Shown here piece by piece: positions 18,351-29,100 of a DNA stretch of 64,000 nucleotides. Every line of letters starts with the position of its first letter. Positions within the stretch are counted from its first letter, which is position 1. Made by a program: the position numbers and the translations under genes. A model generated the notes under the pieces. That model was not told the origin of the DNA, did no database searches, and saw only the letters and a program-made list of their open reading frames with translations. Source of the DNA: JBBQED01 sp038320345 (GTDB lineage: Bacteria; Bacteroidota; Bacteroidia; AKYH767-A; OLB10); NCBI GenBank assembly GCA_038320345.1, contig JBBQED010000014.1:12747-76746 (forward strand). Direction: 5' to 3'.

Positions 18351-18396
18351 AGGGGTTAAACAGAATAGATGATCTTTAGTTTTGAATTGTGCACCG

Positions 18397-18404
18397 CAAA
18401 ATTA
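18397..18404 (-). promoter_or_regulatory. Possible -7 element of the nuo promoter
   Basis: TAATTTTG on the minus strand matches TAnnTTTG and lies 46 bases before the nuoA ATG. TTTG occurs upstream (in CTTTGCAAAAAG) but only nine bases away, so the -33 box is unclear. The rest of the 322-base gap between nuoA and the lipoprotein gene at 18673 shows no further feature I can support. Confidence 0.4.
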
Positions 18405-18672
18405 CACTTTTTGCAAAGCAGAGAAGGCGAATTTGAGAGATAAATTGACCTGTGGAACTGGATTTCTATCACTAAATTCTAAAAACAACGATTAGCCTGA
18501 AACTTTAGGCTGTAAATCAAATCTGCGGAAACAACTTTTGACACTTAAAAGCTCGAAGTTTGAAAAGGATAAAGTCTGAAAATTTAATTTAATTAGCTGA
18601 TATTTAAAGACATACCTCTAGGAAGTAATTTTTTACCATGATCCTGCGTTAACCTCCTCTAACCTAAACATC

Positions 18673-19323
18673 ATGAAACATTTTCAAGTCATTAGTCTTG
18701 CTTGCACGTTATTCATTGCGAGCTCTTGCAAAAAGGATAAACCCGTTGATCTTACCTACCCAGATTATTCAATGTTGAATGTTGGAAATTACTGGGTTTA
18801 TGAGCGATTTATGGTGGATAGTTTAGGCAACGCAACCTCATTAAATCAATTCGATAGTTGCTATATCGAAAAAGATACCCTTCTATCTGGAAATACGTAT
18901 TTCAAAATGAGGTATCCCGATGATTTTGATCAAAATGTTTATCGTACTAATTTTTTCCGCGACTCCTCCGGTTATACAATTGATTATTTAGGAAATATTT
19001 ATTTCTCTGCAACAGATTTCACCTCTACTTTCTACTCTGTTTATAATATTCAGTTGGGAAATGATACGCTTTATCACTCCACTGCAATGATGACGGATAA
19101 AGATGAAGTGATTTCAGTTCCTGCGGGCTCTTTTATTACTTCCAACTTTAAATATACTTTTCAAATGTATCCGAATTTCACCACCAATGGAGCAATCAGA
19201 AAACGAGATAACCGCTATGGGAAAAATGTTGGTTGTGTAGTTCAAACATTACCTTTCTTTTTAGGTAATCCGTTTTACACTGAAAAAAGATTGAAGCGGT
19301 ATTATGTTTTATTACCAGACTAA
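18673..19323 (+). CDS. Lipoprotein of unknown function
   Basis: A 216-residue protein with a lipoprotein signal ending IASSC (Cys19), followed by KKDKPVD. The mature part starts LNVGNYWVYERFMVDSLGN and contains VPAGSFITSNFKY, patterns common in Bacteroidetes lipoproteins whose first line is a 'lnvGnyWvY' motif. No function is known to me. It stands alone between divergent nuoA and the convergent kinase gene. Confidence 0.75.
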   Translation: MKHFQVISLACTLFIASSCKKDKPVDLTYPDYSMLNVGNYWVYERFMVDSLGNATSLNQFDSCYIEKDTLLSGNTYFKMRYPDDFDQNVYRTNFFRDSSGYTIDYLGNIYFSATDFTSTFYSVYNIQLGNDTLYHSTAMMTDKDEVISVPAGSFITSNFKYTFQMYPNFTTNGAIRKRDNRYGKNVGCVVQTLPFFLGNPFYTEKRLKRYYVLLPD

Positions 19324-19374
19324 AATATGTACGTTCTATGCTGTACGATTTAGGAAACTCTTAGTAATCTCCTC

Positions 19375-21600
19375 TCAACTTTTCAACGGTAATGTAAAAG
19401 TAAACTCCGTCCATTCGCCAGGTTTAGAATCAACACTCAAGATCCCTCCTTGGTTTTGAATGATATCGTAGCTGATGCTTAATCCTAATCCAGTGCCTTC
19501 GCCTGCATGTCGAGTGGTAAAGAACGGTTCAAAGATTTGTTCGCGGATCTCTTCGGGAATTCCAGAACCATTATCTCTCACCTTTACTTCTACAAAATTT
19601 TTGATGAGTTTAGTTGATAGCATGATCTCTCCATTAGCTCGGCCATTCAATGCAAAAACAGAATTCGTAATCAGATTAATTAATACTCTGCTGATCTCTT
19701 GCTGCACCAATGGTACTTTTGGTAATGTAGGATCCAGTTTCTTTTGTATTTGGATGTTAAAATTTTCGCTCCCTGCTTTAGCACTGTAAATAGTAAGTTC
19801 CATCGTATCAGAACATAAAGTATTCAAATCGACTAACTGAACTTCATTGAATCCATGATGGCTATGCAAGAGCATGCTTTTAACGATTCCCGATGCACGT
19901 TTACCATGAGTTTCGATTTTATCTAAGTTCTGTTCTAAATCATGAATCACTTCATTGCGTTCGTCTGATGTAGCTGCATTTTTCAGATCACCAATCATAT
20001 CTTTCGCAATTCCTGAAAAATTATTTACGAAATTTAAAGGGTTTTGAATTTCATGTGCAATCCCTGCAGTAAGTTGTCCGAGCGAAGCTAGTTTTTCACT
20101 CTGGATTAACTGTCGCTGTGCATGTTTCAAATTTTCCAAAGTAGTAGAAAGTAATTCATTGGCTTTCCTCTTTTCATTGAAGCGATAGAATAATCCTAGG
20201 GCCAGAATGATCATTAATCCAAGGATGACGAAACTCGTATTCTTGATGACTTTCTGCTTTTGAATAGAAGCTCGTTGTACGACATCCTTTTTCTCTTGTG
20301 TGGCACTTTGCTCTGCTTCTTTCTTCTCATATTCATACTGCAATTGCTGACGTGTGATTTTGCGATTATTTTCCGCATTATATATCGAATCACTTCCCTG
20401 TTTAAAGATTTGCAATTCATCGTAAGCTCGCTTAAAATCTTTGAGTTTATAATAAATTTTAGCTAAATTTTCATGCGCCTGATTGACATGATAAATGGCT
20501 CCTGCTTCGTGTGCAAGTATCAAAGCTTCTTCCTCAAATGTTAATGCTCTTTGATAATCTCCCTTTTCAAAATAAGTTTGGCCGATCAATATTTTGGTGT
20601 TCGCAATGCCCGACTGATCTCCAATCTCTTGAAAAATACCCAGTGATTTAAGATAACTGTTCAATGCTTCATCAGTCTGTTTTGTATATCCCAGTACCGT
20701 CCCGATATTACTATGTATCAGTGCAATATCATGACGGGAATCAAGCTTTTCAGCAATAGCAAGCGCTAACTGATAATTGCGGTTTCCCTCTTGGTAATTT
20801 CCGCTTTTAATATTCAAATTTCCGATACTATTATAGGCTTTGAGAATTTGATACTCATCATTTTTTTCCTTGAAGATTGCTAATGCAGACAAGTAGTATT
20901 GCATCGCTTGCCGATTATCTTCGATATCCGAATAAATATTAGCAATATTAAAATAGGACTTCGCTATATCCTCTGTATCTTTAATTGCTTCGTTGATTTT
21001 TAATCCTGCAAAATGATTTTTAAGTGCTTCGGGATAATTTCCTTGATTGTAATAAATATTTCCGATATTATTATAACTACTGCTGATCCCATCTTGATCT
21101 CCCAATTTTCTTCGAATGCGAAGCGATTCCGTATGATTCGTCAATGCAAGAATATTATTTCCTAATCCTTCATATACTACACCAATATTATTGTAAACAC
21201 TTGCCATTCCCTTTTCATCTCCATCTTTTTTCCTAGCGTTCAAAGCAAGACTATCCATCTTCAATGACTCTTCGTATCTCCCTTGCCGATAGTACATCAC
21301 ACCGGTAAGAGATGCTGCATTGCCGATGTATTTTTCAACTCCTGTTTGTTGTGCTAACGACAAAGCTTTCTCTGCATAAAAATTGGCTTTGTCAGGATCA
21401 TTCATAAATTCTCTCGACAATTGCAGCCATGCAGAAACTTTCATGGTATCGGCAACGCCTATTGATGCTTGACTTTTGCTTTGTGCAGCATCAAACTTTT
21501 TGACGGCATTTAAGATACTGTCAATTTTCTCTGGATGCTGGCTGTACGATATTAACGGAAGTACAAAAAAAAGAAACAGCAATCTAAAGTGACTTTTCAT
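19375..21600 (-). CDS. TPR-containing sensor histidine kinase
   Basis: A 741-residue membrane histidine kinase. Signal peptide (MKSHFRLLFLFFVLPLISYS), then about eight tetratricopeptide repeats over residues 60-400 (for example YNNIGNIYYNQGNYPEALKN), a short coiled coil, one membrane helix (FVILGLMIILALGLFY) and the kinase core. The phosphoacceptor is His516 in GIAHEIQNPLNF. The ATPase domain shows N, G1, F and G2 boxes as LITNSVFAL, VRDNGSGIPEE, FEPFFTTRHAGEG and TGLGLSISYDI. The TPR part would lie in the periplasm. No response regulator is adjacent on this strand; the lone receiver at 29305 and the NarL-type regulator at 25464 are candidates. Divergent from the carotenoid operon. Confidence 0.92.
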   Translation of the reverse strand: MKSHFRLLFLFFVLPLISYSQHPEKIDSILNAVKKFDAAQSKSQASIGVADTMKVSAWLQLSREFMNDPDKANFYAEKALSLAQQTGVEKYIGNAASLTGVMYYRQGRYEESLKMDSLALNARKKDGDEKGMASVYNNIGVVYEGLGNNILALTNHTESLRIRRKLGDQDGISSSYNNIGNIYYNQGNYPEALKNHFAGLKINEAIKDTEDIAKSYFNIANIYSDIEDNRQAMQYYLSALAIFKEKNDEYQILKAYNSIGNLNIKSGNYQEGNRNYQLALAIAEKLDSRHDIALIHSNIGTVLGYTKQTDEALNSYLKSLGIFQEIGDQSGIANTKILIGQTYFEKGDYQRALTFEEEALILAHEAGAIYHVNQAHENLAKIYYKLKDFKRAYDELQIFKQGSDSIYNAENNRKITRQQLQYEYEKKEAEQSATQEKKDVVQRASIQKQKVIKNTSFVILGLMIILALGLFYRFNEKRKANELLSTTLENLKHAQRQLIQSEKLASLGQLTAGIAHEIQNPLNFVNNFSGIAKDMIGDLKNAATSDERNEVIHDLEQNLDKIETHGKRASGIVKSMLLHSHHGFNEVQLVDLNTLCSDTMELTIYSAKAGSENFNIQIQKKLDPTLPKVPLVQQEISRVLINLITNSVFALNGRANGEIMLSTKLIKNFVEVKVRDNGSGIPEEIREQIFEPFFTTRHAGEGTGLGLSISYDIIQNQGGILSVDSKPGEWTEFTFTLPLKS

Positions 21601-21627
21601 AGAAGGGACCGGATGGAATTACTGTTT

Positions 21628-21658
21628 CAAAATTAGAACAATAAGAGCGACAAACAAT
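21628..21658 (-). promoter_or_regulatory. Predicted promoter of the TPR histidine kinase
   Basis: On the minus strand ATTG (21658-21655), a 19-base spacer and TAATTTTG (21635-21628) fit the Bacteroidetes promoter. The -7 box ends 27 bases before the ATG at 21600. Confidence 0.55.
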
Positions 21659-22093
21659 CATCTGGTTTCCTGAATTCCTTTTATCCGTCGCAAACAGGTT
21701 GAGATGCTTAAGCTATTGGGAAAACTAGGGGCTAAAATCTGGCTCACTTTAGAACCGACGCTCAAGGCGCTCTAGAAATACGAAACTTTCAATCTCGCAT
21801 CTATTTAAGAACACGTTTAAGATCCACTCAATAAGCTAAAAATAATATTTTTACACGACAATTTTAATAGCAAACTGCAAGTATCTCACTGACGAGCAAC
21901 AAAATAGCAAAATGTCTGGGTTTGATCAGTTTACAACAGCAGAAATCCTTAAAAAACCAGAGATCGGTATCAAACGGAGCCTTCTGTAGATTAACGTATC
22001 TTCAAAGCCAAATAACCTACCTGCATAGAGAGTAGTTGTAATTTCCTTAACCTCCTTAAAACAATTTCTACATCTTTTTGTTTTCGTATCGTT
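21659..22093. other. Intergenic gap upstream of the carotenoid operon
   Basis: About 435 bases between the kinase promoter and crtI. I see no coding frame of credible length, no tRNA and no strong hairpin. A consensus promoter for crtI was not found; a T-rich stretch (TACATCTTTTTG near 22070) is only a loose resemblance. Confidence 0.35.
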
Positions 22094-23578
22094 ATGCCGC
22101 AAAAAAAAGTACTTATAATTGGAACTGGCCTTGGTGGACTAGCTACTGCTTTACGTCTTACTTCCAAAGGGTACGCCGTAGAAATGGTAGAGAAATACCA
22201 TCAACCGGGAGGTCGCTTGAACCTATTTGAAAAAGATGGGTTTTCATTCGATATGGGGCCTTCCTTTTTCAGTATGAGTTACGAGTTTAAAGAGCTTTTC
22301 GACTATTGTAATGTAGAAAATCCATTGGATATCAGGGAATTAAATCCTTTGTATGCAGTATATTTTGAAGGTAGAACTAACCCTTTTCTGATTTATAAGG
22401 ATCTCATAAAACTGGCTAAGGAATTTGAAGGCATCGAAGAAAATCTAGTTGAAAAAACAGAGAAGTATCTCGCAGCAACCGGTAAACTCTTTCATGATAC
22501 GGAGCAGATTGTGATTCGCAAGAATTTCAATTCCAAGCTAGATTACTTGCTGCAACTCACCAAAGTTCCATTGAAACATAGTCCGAAGATGTTCCGGTCG
22601 ATGTGGACAGAACTGGAAAGAAACTTTGATTCTCAGGAAGTGAAAGTTATCTTCTCCTTAGTTTCATTTTTCTTGGGTTCTACTCCTTTCCAAACACCAG
22701 CCGTTTACGGGTTGCTCAATTATACCGAACTCAAACATGATGGTTATTGGAATGTGCAAGGTGGAATGTATAAAATCACCGAGTCGATTGTATCCTTGCT
22801 GAAAAACAGAGGGGTGAAATTCCATTTCAATACTGAAATCTTTCAACTAGAAGAAACAGATCAGAAGATAACGGCTGCTCTTACCGAAGATGGTCGTCGT
22901 TTTAATGCAGACCATATTGTTTGTAATGCGGATGCTGCTTCTTTCAGAGGTAAAGTTTTACATCGCAAAAAATATACAGAAGAAAAATTGGATGCGATGG
23001 AGTGGACATTGGCACCCTTCACGATCTACCTTGGTGTGAAAGGAAAGCTCGATAAACTTTATCATCATAATTATTTCCTTGGAAGTAATTTTAAGGAATA
23101 CGCAGATACGATTTTCAAAACTGGTATTAGTCCGAAGAAGCCTTACTACTATGTAAATGTTCGTTCCCGTTCCAATGATAATAGTGCTCCGGAAGGTTGT
23201 GAAAGTTTATTTATTTTGTGTCCGGTTCCTGATCTTCGTTACAAATCTGATTGGTCTGATTCAGAGGAACTCGCCGATAATATCATTGCGGATATGTCGG
23301 AAAGAATAGGTTATGATTTAAAAGAAAATACATTAACACGAACAATATTAAATCCTGTCGACTGGCAAGATAAATTTAATTTATATAGAGGAAGCGGATT
23401 AGGATTAGCGCACGGTCTCAATCAAATTGGAGGGTTTCGTCCTTCCAACAAAGACGAAAAATTAAGTAATTTGTATTATGTTGGAGCGAGTACAGTTCCC
23501 GGTACAGGATTACCAATTGTAGTTATCAGTTCACGATTAGTAACAGAACGTATTTTAAAAGATGATGGAGCAATATAA
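22094..23578 (+). CDS. crtI: Phytoene desaturase (CrtI type)
   Basis: A 494-residue FAD-dependent desaturase of the CrtI family, which converts phytoene to lycopene. The N-terminal dinucleotide fold is VLIIGTGLGGLATALRL, followed by the family motif QPGGRLNLFEKDGFSFDMGP. The C-terminal carotenoid-desaturase signature is seen as NLYYVGASTVPGTGLPIVVIS. Length is typical. It overlaps crtB by 17 bases, so the two are translationally linked. Confidence 0.95.
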   Translation: MPQKKVLIIGTGLGGLATALRLTSKGYAVEMVEKYHQPGGRLNLFEKDGFSFDMGPSFFSMSYEFKELFDYCNVENPLDIRELNPLYAVYFEGRTNPFLIYKDLIKLAKEFEGIEENLVEKTEKYLAATGKLFHDTEQIVIRKNFNSKLDYLLQLTKVPLKHSPKMFRSMWTELERNFDSQEVKVIFSLVSFFLGSTPFQTPAVYGLLNYTELKHDGYWNVQGGMYKITESIVSLLKNRGVKFHFNTEIFQLEETDQKITAALTEDGRRFNADHIVCNADAASFRGKVLHRKKYTEEKLDAMEWTLAPFTIYLGVKGKLDKLYHHNYFLGSNFKEYADTIFKTGISPKKPYYYVNVRSRSNDNSAPEGCESLFILCPVPDLRYKSDWSDSEELADNIIADMSERIGYDLKENTLTRTILNPVDWQDKFNLYRGSGLGLAHGLNQIGGFRPSNKDEKLSNLYYVGASTVPGTGLPIVVISSRLVTERILKDDGAI

Positions 23579-24398
23579 TCAGGTCTGCTTAGGATTAAGC
23601 AAACAGGTCACCTGGAATTACAGCACTTCCTTTACGATGGGAATTCGCACCTTGCACAAAAGGCTGCATTCGCCCATTTATGCGATCTATGGATTTGTAC
23701 GTGTTGCAGATGAAATCGTTGATACCTTTCATGATTTCGATAAGCAAGAATTACTGAAGCGGTTCAAAGAAGATACTTGGAGGGCTCTTGATGAAGGAGT
23801 CAGCACAAATCCTATTCTCCACTCTTTTCAGATGGTAGTTCGTCAATATAAAATCGATAGAGAGTTGATAGAAGCATTTCTGCATAGCATGGAAATGGAT
23901 CTAAAAAATAATACTTACAATGCTCATGGATACAATGAATACATTTATGGATCGGCAGAAGTAGTTGGTTTAATGTGTTTAAAAGTATTTTGCGATGGGA
24001 ATCAAGAAGAGTACGATAAATTAAAAGAATCTGCACGTAAGTTAGGAGCTGCATTTCAGAAAGTAAATTTCCTGCGTGATATGAAAAGTGATTTCAAAGA
24101 ACGTGGAAGAGTGTATTTTCCAGGTGTAGATTTCAATATTTTTTCTGATCAGATGAAAAAAGATATCGAGCAAGAAATCGAAGCAGATTTTCGGGAGGCT
24201 TACGATGGTATCAAAAAACTTCCTAAAGATGCGCGGTTCGGCGTATATGTCGCTTACATTTACTATCAGGCTTTACTTCAGAAGATTAAGAACCTACCGG
24301 CTACGTCTATCCGCGATGCAAGGATCCGAGTTCCGGATAAAGAAAAAATTGCATTACTTTGCCGTTGCTGGTTTAAATTCAGGATGAATGCACTCTAG
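23562..24398 (+). CDS. crtB: Phytoene synthase
   Basis: A 278-residue squalene/phytoene synthase-family enzyme that joins two geranylgeranyl diphosphates into phytoene. Both Asp-rich substrate motifs are present: DEIVDTFHD and the second as FLRDMKSDFKERGRVYFP. The SYSTSF-like N-terminal helix appears as NYSTSFTMGIRTL. It begins with ATG ATG inside the end of crtI and is followed after three bases by the cyclase gene. Confidence 0.95.
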   Translation: MMEQYNQVCLGLSKQVTWNYSTSFTMGIRTLHKRLHSPIYAIYGFVRVADEIVDTFHDFDKQELLKRFKEDTWRALDEGVSTNPILHSFQMVVRQYKIDRELIEAFLHSMEMDLKNNTYNAHGYNEYIYGSAEVVGLMCLKVFCDGNQEEYDKLKESARKLGAAFQKVNFLRDMKSDFKERGRVYFPGVDFNIFSDQMKKDIEQEIEADFREAYDGIKKLPKDARFGVYVAYIYYQALLQKIKNLPATSIRDARIRVPDKEKIALLCRCWFKFRMNAL

Positions 24399-24401
24399 AT
24401 C

Positions 24402-25130
24402 ATGGAAAAGTACACGTACTGGCTGATTTTACTTGGTTCTTTCATCTTTCCCTTCCTCTTTTCCTTTGTAAAAAAAGCTCCCTTTTATAAAATTTGGAAA
24501 TATCTGTTTCCTGCCATCCTCATTACGGCAACTTTTTTCATTGTATGGGATAACTACTTCACCATTTACGGAGTGTGGAGCTTCAGTGAAAAATACACTA
24601 CCGGAGTAAAATTTCTTTCACTTCCCATAGAAGAAGTCATGTTTTTTATCCTCATTCCCTATTGCTGTGTATTTATTTATGAAGCTTTGAATTATTATTT
24701 CCCAGAGGATTCTTTTAAGTCTGTAGAAAAATATATCAGCTACGCGCTCTTCTTCTTATTTGTGATTATCGCCATAAAAAATACCACAAGGGCTTATACT
24801 TTTTCCACTAGTTTTTTTGCAAGTATTTATCTAGGGATAATGATTCTCCTGCGTGTTAACTTCATGGGTCGTTTCTACCGTGCATTTTTAGTGAGTAAAA
24901 TTCCCTTCCTAATTGTCAATGGCATTCTGACTGCGCTTCCAGTAGTGATGTACAATGATCAAGAAAATCTTGGAATTCGTATTTATACTATTCCGGCAGA
25001 TGATACGATGTATTCATTTTTGATGCTTTTAATGACCATTTCACTATTGGAGTTTTTCCGAGGAAATGCAAAAGCACCTAAAAAAATAAAACAGGATACA
25101 GGAAATACTACTCCTGTCTTCACGCCATAA
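24402..25130 (+). CDS. Lycopene beta-cyclase, fused CrtYc-CrtYd type
   Basis: A 242-residue integral membrane protein with about six hydrophobic helices, made of two related lycopene-cyclase domains as in the CrtYcd/CarR type. The first half has the catalytic-type motif LPIEEVMFF (PIEE at residues 75-78); the second half has IPADDTMYS (PADD at 198-201) at the matching place. The product would be gamma- or beta-carotene from the lycopene made by the upstream genes. No hydroxylase or ketolase gene follows, so further modification would need genes elsewhere. Confidence 0.88.
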   Translation: MEKYTYWLILLGSFIFPFLFSFVKKAPFYKIWKYLFPAILITATFFIVWDNYFTIYGVWSFSEKYTTGVKFLSLPIEEVMFFILIPYCCVFIYEALNYYFPEDSFKSVEKYISYALFFLFVIIAIKNTTRAYTFSTSFFASIYLGIMILLRVNFMGRFYRAFLVSKIPFLIVNGILTALPVVMYNDQENLGIRIYTIPADDTMYSFLMLLMTISLLEFFRGNAKAPKKIKQDTGNTTPVFTP

Positions 25131-25135
25131 AAAGA

Positions 25136-25163
25136 AAATCAGGATTTTTTATGTTCCTGATTT
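25136..25163. terminator. Hairpin at the end of the carotenoid operon
   Basis: AAATCAGGA (25136-25144) pairs perfectly with TCCTGATTT (25155-25163) around a 10-base loop, six bases after the cyclase stop. On the minus strand it is followed by a T-rich stretch, so it looks like a terminator for the small gene at 25139-25255, whose stop codon lies inside the stem. It may act in both directions. Confidence 0.45.
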
Positions 25164-25255
25164 GCTAAACGATGTAATTCTTTCCCGAGGTAAAAAATCA
25201 CAGCATAAGCCAATACTAGCATGGTGGCTACTTTGAGGATTTTGATCAGCATCAT
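25139..25255 (-). CDS. Possible 38-residue single-helix membrane protein
   Basis: Starts MMLIKILKVATMLVLAY and ends in the polar tail LHRLANQEHKKS, one hydrophobic helix with a positive end, a common pattern of small Bacteroidetes membrane proteins. The frame extends 22 codons upstream, but those are not protein-like. It is convergent with the carotenoid operon and shares its terminal hairpin. It could be a chance frame. Confidence 0.4.
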   Translation of the reverse strand: MMLIKILKVATMLVLAYAVIFYLGKELHRLANQEHKKS

Positions 25256-25463
25256 TCTTTTTAGACTTGAAAGGTGAATAATGATAGAGAAATGCGGTAT
25301 TTTTGAAGAAGTGAAGGCCATTAAAGAAAAAGATTAATCTTCCTGAGATGTCCTTACTTTCCAGCTGAAGGCTGGCAAAATTAATGCCCTATATTAAAAA
25401 AATTTGTAGAATTAAATCTACATGCATTGAGCCCAACTGAAAATTAGTAAAATACTATTCTAA

Positions 25464-26117
25464 ATGCCTACTAAAACGAAGATTCTCATCGCTGACGATC
25501 ATGTGATCATTCGTCGTGGTTTAAAATTTCTTTTGGATGCCCGCTTTCCTCATTGCAGAGTGATGGAAACGGATAACACACGCGACTTACTAAAAATGTT
25601 AAGCGAGAATGCTTTTAGTCATTTGATACTGGACATGCAGCTGCTGGATGCAAATGCGATGGATGTTTTCCCGAAGATTCACCATGAATATCCTAATCTT
25701 CAGATTCTAATCTTTACGATGAGTGCAGAAGAGATCTATGGTAAACGGATGATGCAAATGGGAGCAGATGGTTTTATTAGTAAACAGAGTGATGAAAATG
25801 AAGTGATCCGTGCGCTAGATTTATTTATGTCAGGGAAGAAGTATATGAGTCCTTCACTGAATGATATGCTGTTGCATGAGCTTAAGGGAAAAGAAACGCA
25901 CAAAAATCCATTTCATGTTTTATCAGAAAGAGAAATGGTGGTAATGAATTATTTGCTTAATGGTGAAGGAGTGAAAGAAATTGCTTCTCGCTTGGATCTA
26001 AAAGCGACCACCATCGCAACCTTTAAAGCTAGAGTTTTTCAGAAGCTAGGCGTTTCCAATATCATTGATTTGCGCAAATTATCAGAAACGTATGCTGATA
26101 AAAACAACCAGGACTAA
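25464..26117 (+). CDS. NarL/LuxR-type response regulator
   Basis: A 217-residue two-component regulator. The receiver domain has the acidic pair Asp11-Asp12, phosphorylation site Asp57 (HLILDMQLLD), Thr85 and Lys107 (GFISKQS). The C-terminal LuxR-type helix-turn-helix is seen as LSEREMVVMNYLLNGEGVKEIA and KATTIATFKARVFQKLGVSN. The next gene, 52 bases downstream, is a large sensor kinase and is its most likely partner. Confidence 0.92.
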   Translation: MPTKTKILIADDHVIIRRGLKFLLDARFPHCRVMETDNTRDLLKMLSENAFSHLILDMQLLDANAMDVFPKIHHEYPNLQILIFTMSAEEIYGKRMMQMGADGFISKQSDENEVIRALDLFMSGKKYMSPSLNDMLLHELKGKETHKNPFHVLSEREMVVMNYLLNGEGVKEIASRLDLKATTIATFKARVFQKLGVSNIIDLRKLSETYADKNNQD

Positions 26118-26169
26118 CCTCCCGTTCTGCTTTTTTACACTCAAACTTTTTTCTGTTTGCAGAAATAGT

Positions 26170-29100
26170 ATGCGATTGATGGCGCTGTTATTTCTTCTGC
26201 ACCTTCCTTGTTTTCTAAATGCTCAAGGTGGATATTATACCCAAAACATCACCTCGATGAACGGTCTTCCACAAAACAGTGTGAAGAATCTCACCTTGGA
26301 TAAGAATGGCTTTCTATGGATTTCTACTGAATCGGGTCTAGTGCGTTATGATGGTGCTCGATTTCAAATTTTCAATACGTCGAATGATTCGGATTTAGTA
26401 ACGGAAAGAATTCAAAACGTTTTTGGCACACCCGACGAACGACTTTTTGTAAATGATGCGAAGGGAAGTCTTTTGGAACTTATAGACAACCAACCAGTAT
26501 TAACTAGAAAAGGTGCTTATAGTAATAGTAGCTGGCTGAATATCCATGGAGGAATTTCTAATCCCGAATTTTATAAGTGGATTATTTCACGGATGCCATT
26601 CTTGCCAAATGCTGAGGGATGGGGCTTGAATCCAACGACTATTATTCCATTAAACAAACATCAATCGCTGGTAAAAATACGAGGAGGACTCCAACTTTAT
26701 ACTGATACAAATGCAGTTCGAAACATCGACCTGAAGAAGTATAAACCTTGGCGGTATTTCATGCTTAAAAACAGAATTTTTTTTATTAATGAAGATGAGT
26801 TGATTTATGAATACGAATTTTATAATCACGATTCAGTCGTACCATGTGCTCTCAATTTTTCGAATAATCGAGAGCTAATCATAAAGTCACTCAAAGAAGG
26901 TAAATTAATCTGGGAGTACTGTAACAAAGGTGCCTTTCTATGTTTGAATAATAATATTTTTGAGATAGAACTTGGAGTAGACCATAGTGTAAATATTCAA
27001 TTGCTCTATGACAAATTTCCTGAAAACTGTGTGCTTTCGGCAGTATTAAAAGACACCAAAAACCAAATTCTTTATCTGGGTACCGATTCCAGAGGATTAT
27101 TAGTTTGTCGATTTAGAAAACTACAAACCATCACATTTGATACTCCCGAACCTGGAACCAATAACGCTTATTATTCACAGATAGCTATTGATAGTAATAC
27201 CATTTTCTCGTCTTACCAACGGGAATTCAGTATTAACGGAGCTCAAAAAAGCAGTATTGGAATTAGTCGATTTAATAATGAAAGTATTGCCAAAGATAAA
27301 TCGGGAAATATCTATTTTAACAGATCAGATACCTTATTTAAATACGAGCGGTCGACTGGAGAAAAAAAATTCATTTATCATGAATCAAAAATCCCCATTA
27401 GCACTATTGTAAATATCAGTGATACCCTTTTCGTGGGCAATAGCGATCGAATAAGAGGGGTGTTCAACGACCATTCCTTTAATGTTTTTCCAAAGGACAA
27501 CAGTAAAATACAGGGATTCAATCCCAACAATATTTCTAAGGGGCCAGATCAAAGAATATGGATTGCTTCCTGCTCAGGACTGTTTATTTTATCTACCGAT
27601 TTAAATAAAATGACCAGAATTCCTTCTATGGATAATATTTGTGTTCGTTCACTTTTTTTACATGGCGACAAATTATTTATAGGAACCTATGGAAAAGGTT
27701 ATTACATCTGGCAAAATGGAAAACTGTTCAAAATGCCTATTGATATTTTCGGGCATCTCAACTTTTCACATTCTTTCCAACTCGATGGAAAAAACAATTT
27801 GTATATCAGCACTAATCATGGCCTTTTCCGTATCAAGATGTCCAATTTAGATAACTATCTTAAAGACCCTAAAACCACATTTACATATTGGTATTATGGA
27901 GAGTTAGATGGGATCAATAATATAGAATTCAATGGCGGATGTTCACCTAGCAGTTTACGCTTGTCGAATGGCTATTTCACATTTCCAACGATGGAAGGAT
28001 TCGTATTTTTCAACCCTGACTCCATCAGCGATCCTTATTTAAACTATCCAATATTTATCAATCAGGTTAAAGCCGACCGAAAACTTATTGCTGGAACAAA
28101 CAACTTTGCCATTCCATCAAATACTGAACTCGTAGAAATACTTATTAATGCACCCTTTTGGGGGAATAAAGAAAATCTACGCTTGGAGTATAAGCTGAGT
28201 GGCTTCAACAAGAACTGGATTCCGTTAGGCATTAACGATTTCACCTTAACATTTTCCAATTTAGAATCAGGTTCCCATGAACTTATCATTCGTAAAAAAT
28301 CTAATTTTGATGCTGAACAGTATGTTTCAACGTCTGTGATACTTCACGTAAAAGAAAAATATTATGAAACGATTTGGTTTAAGTTTCTAGTGATCATTTT
28401 TTCAGGACTTTTACTTCAGTTAATCCTTCATCTATATGGCAGAAATATTCGAAAACGAAATCAACAGCTGGAAGATAATGTAAAGAGAAGAACGCTTGAA
28501 TTACAAGATGCGAATCAAACATTGGAGATTAACAATCAGAAACTGATTTTATCAGAAGACCAGTTACGGCAATCGGTAAGAGTGAAAGATAAACTGATCT
28601 CTATCATTTCCCATGATATTATTGCCCCATTAAAATTTATTTCCTTGTCGGCACGATTAGGTTATGGGAAACTCAATCAAAAAGACCCTTCATTCATCAA
28701 AGAAACGATGCAAGATATTTCAGGAAGCTCTGAAAAACTCTTTGACAACGCTGTGAATATGCTCAATTGGATCAAATTCCAGAACAACAGGATTGATATC
28801 GTGATGCATATGGAAAGTCCTTATGAAATGATGGAAGAAATGCTCAGTAGCATGCAAGAAATGGCGAAGGCGAAGAACGTGGAACTGATCAATACTGTGT
28901 CTATGGATGATGTCCTTTCGACAGATCGCAGAGTGTTGAGCATCATCTTGCAGAATATGATTTCCAATTCTATTCGTTTTACTGAAAACGGAGTGATTAG
29001 TATTTCCAGCATGAATCAGAATGGGACCTATTGCATTATTGTTACAGATACAGGCAGTGGAATGAATCCCAATACCCTAGAAAAAGTTAGAGCTACCTGT

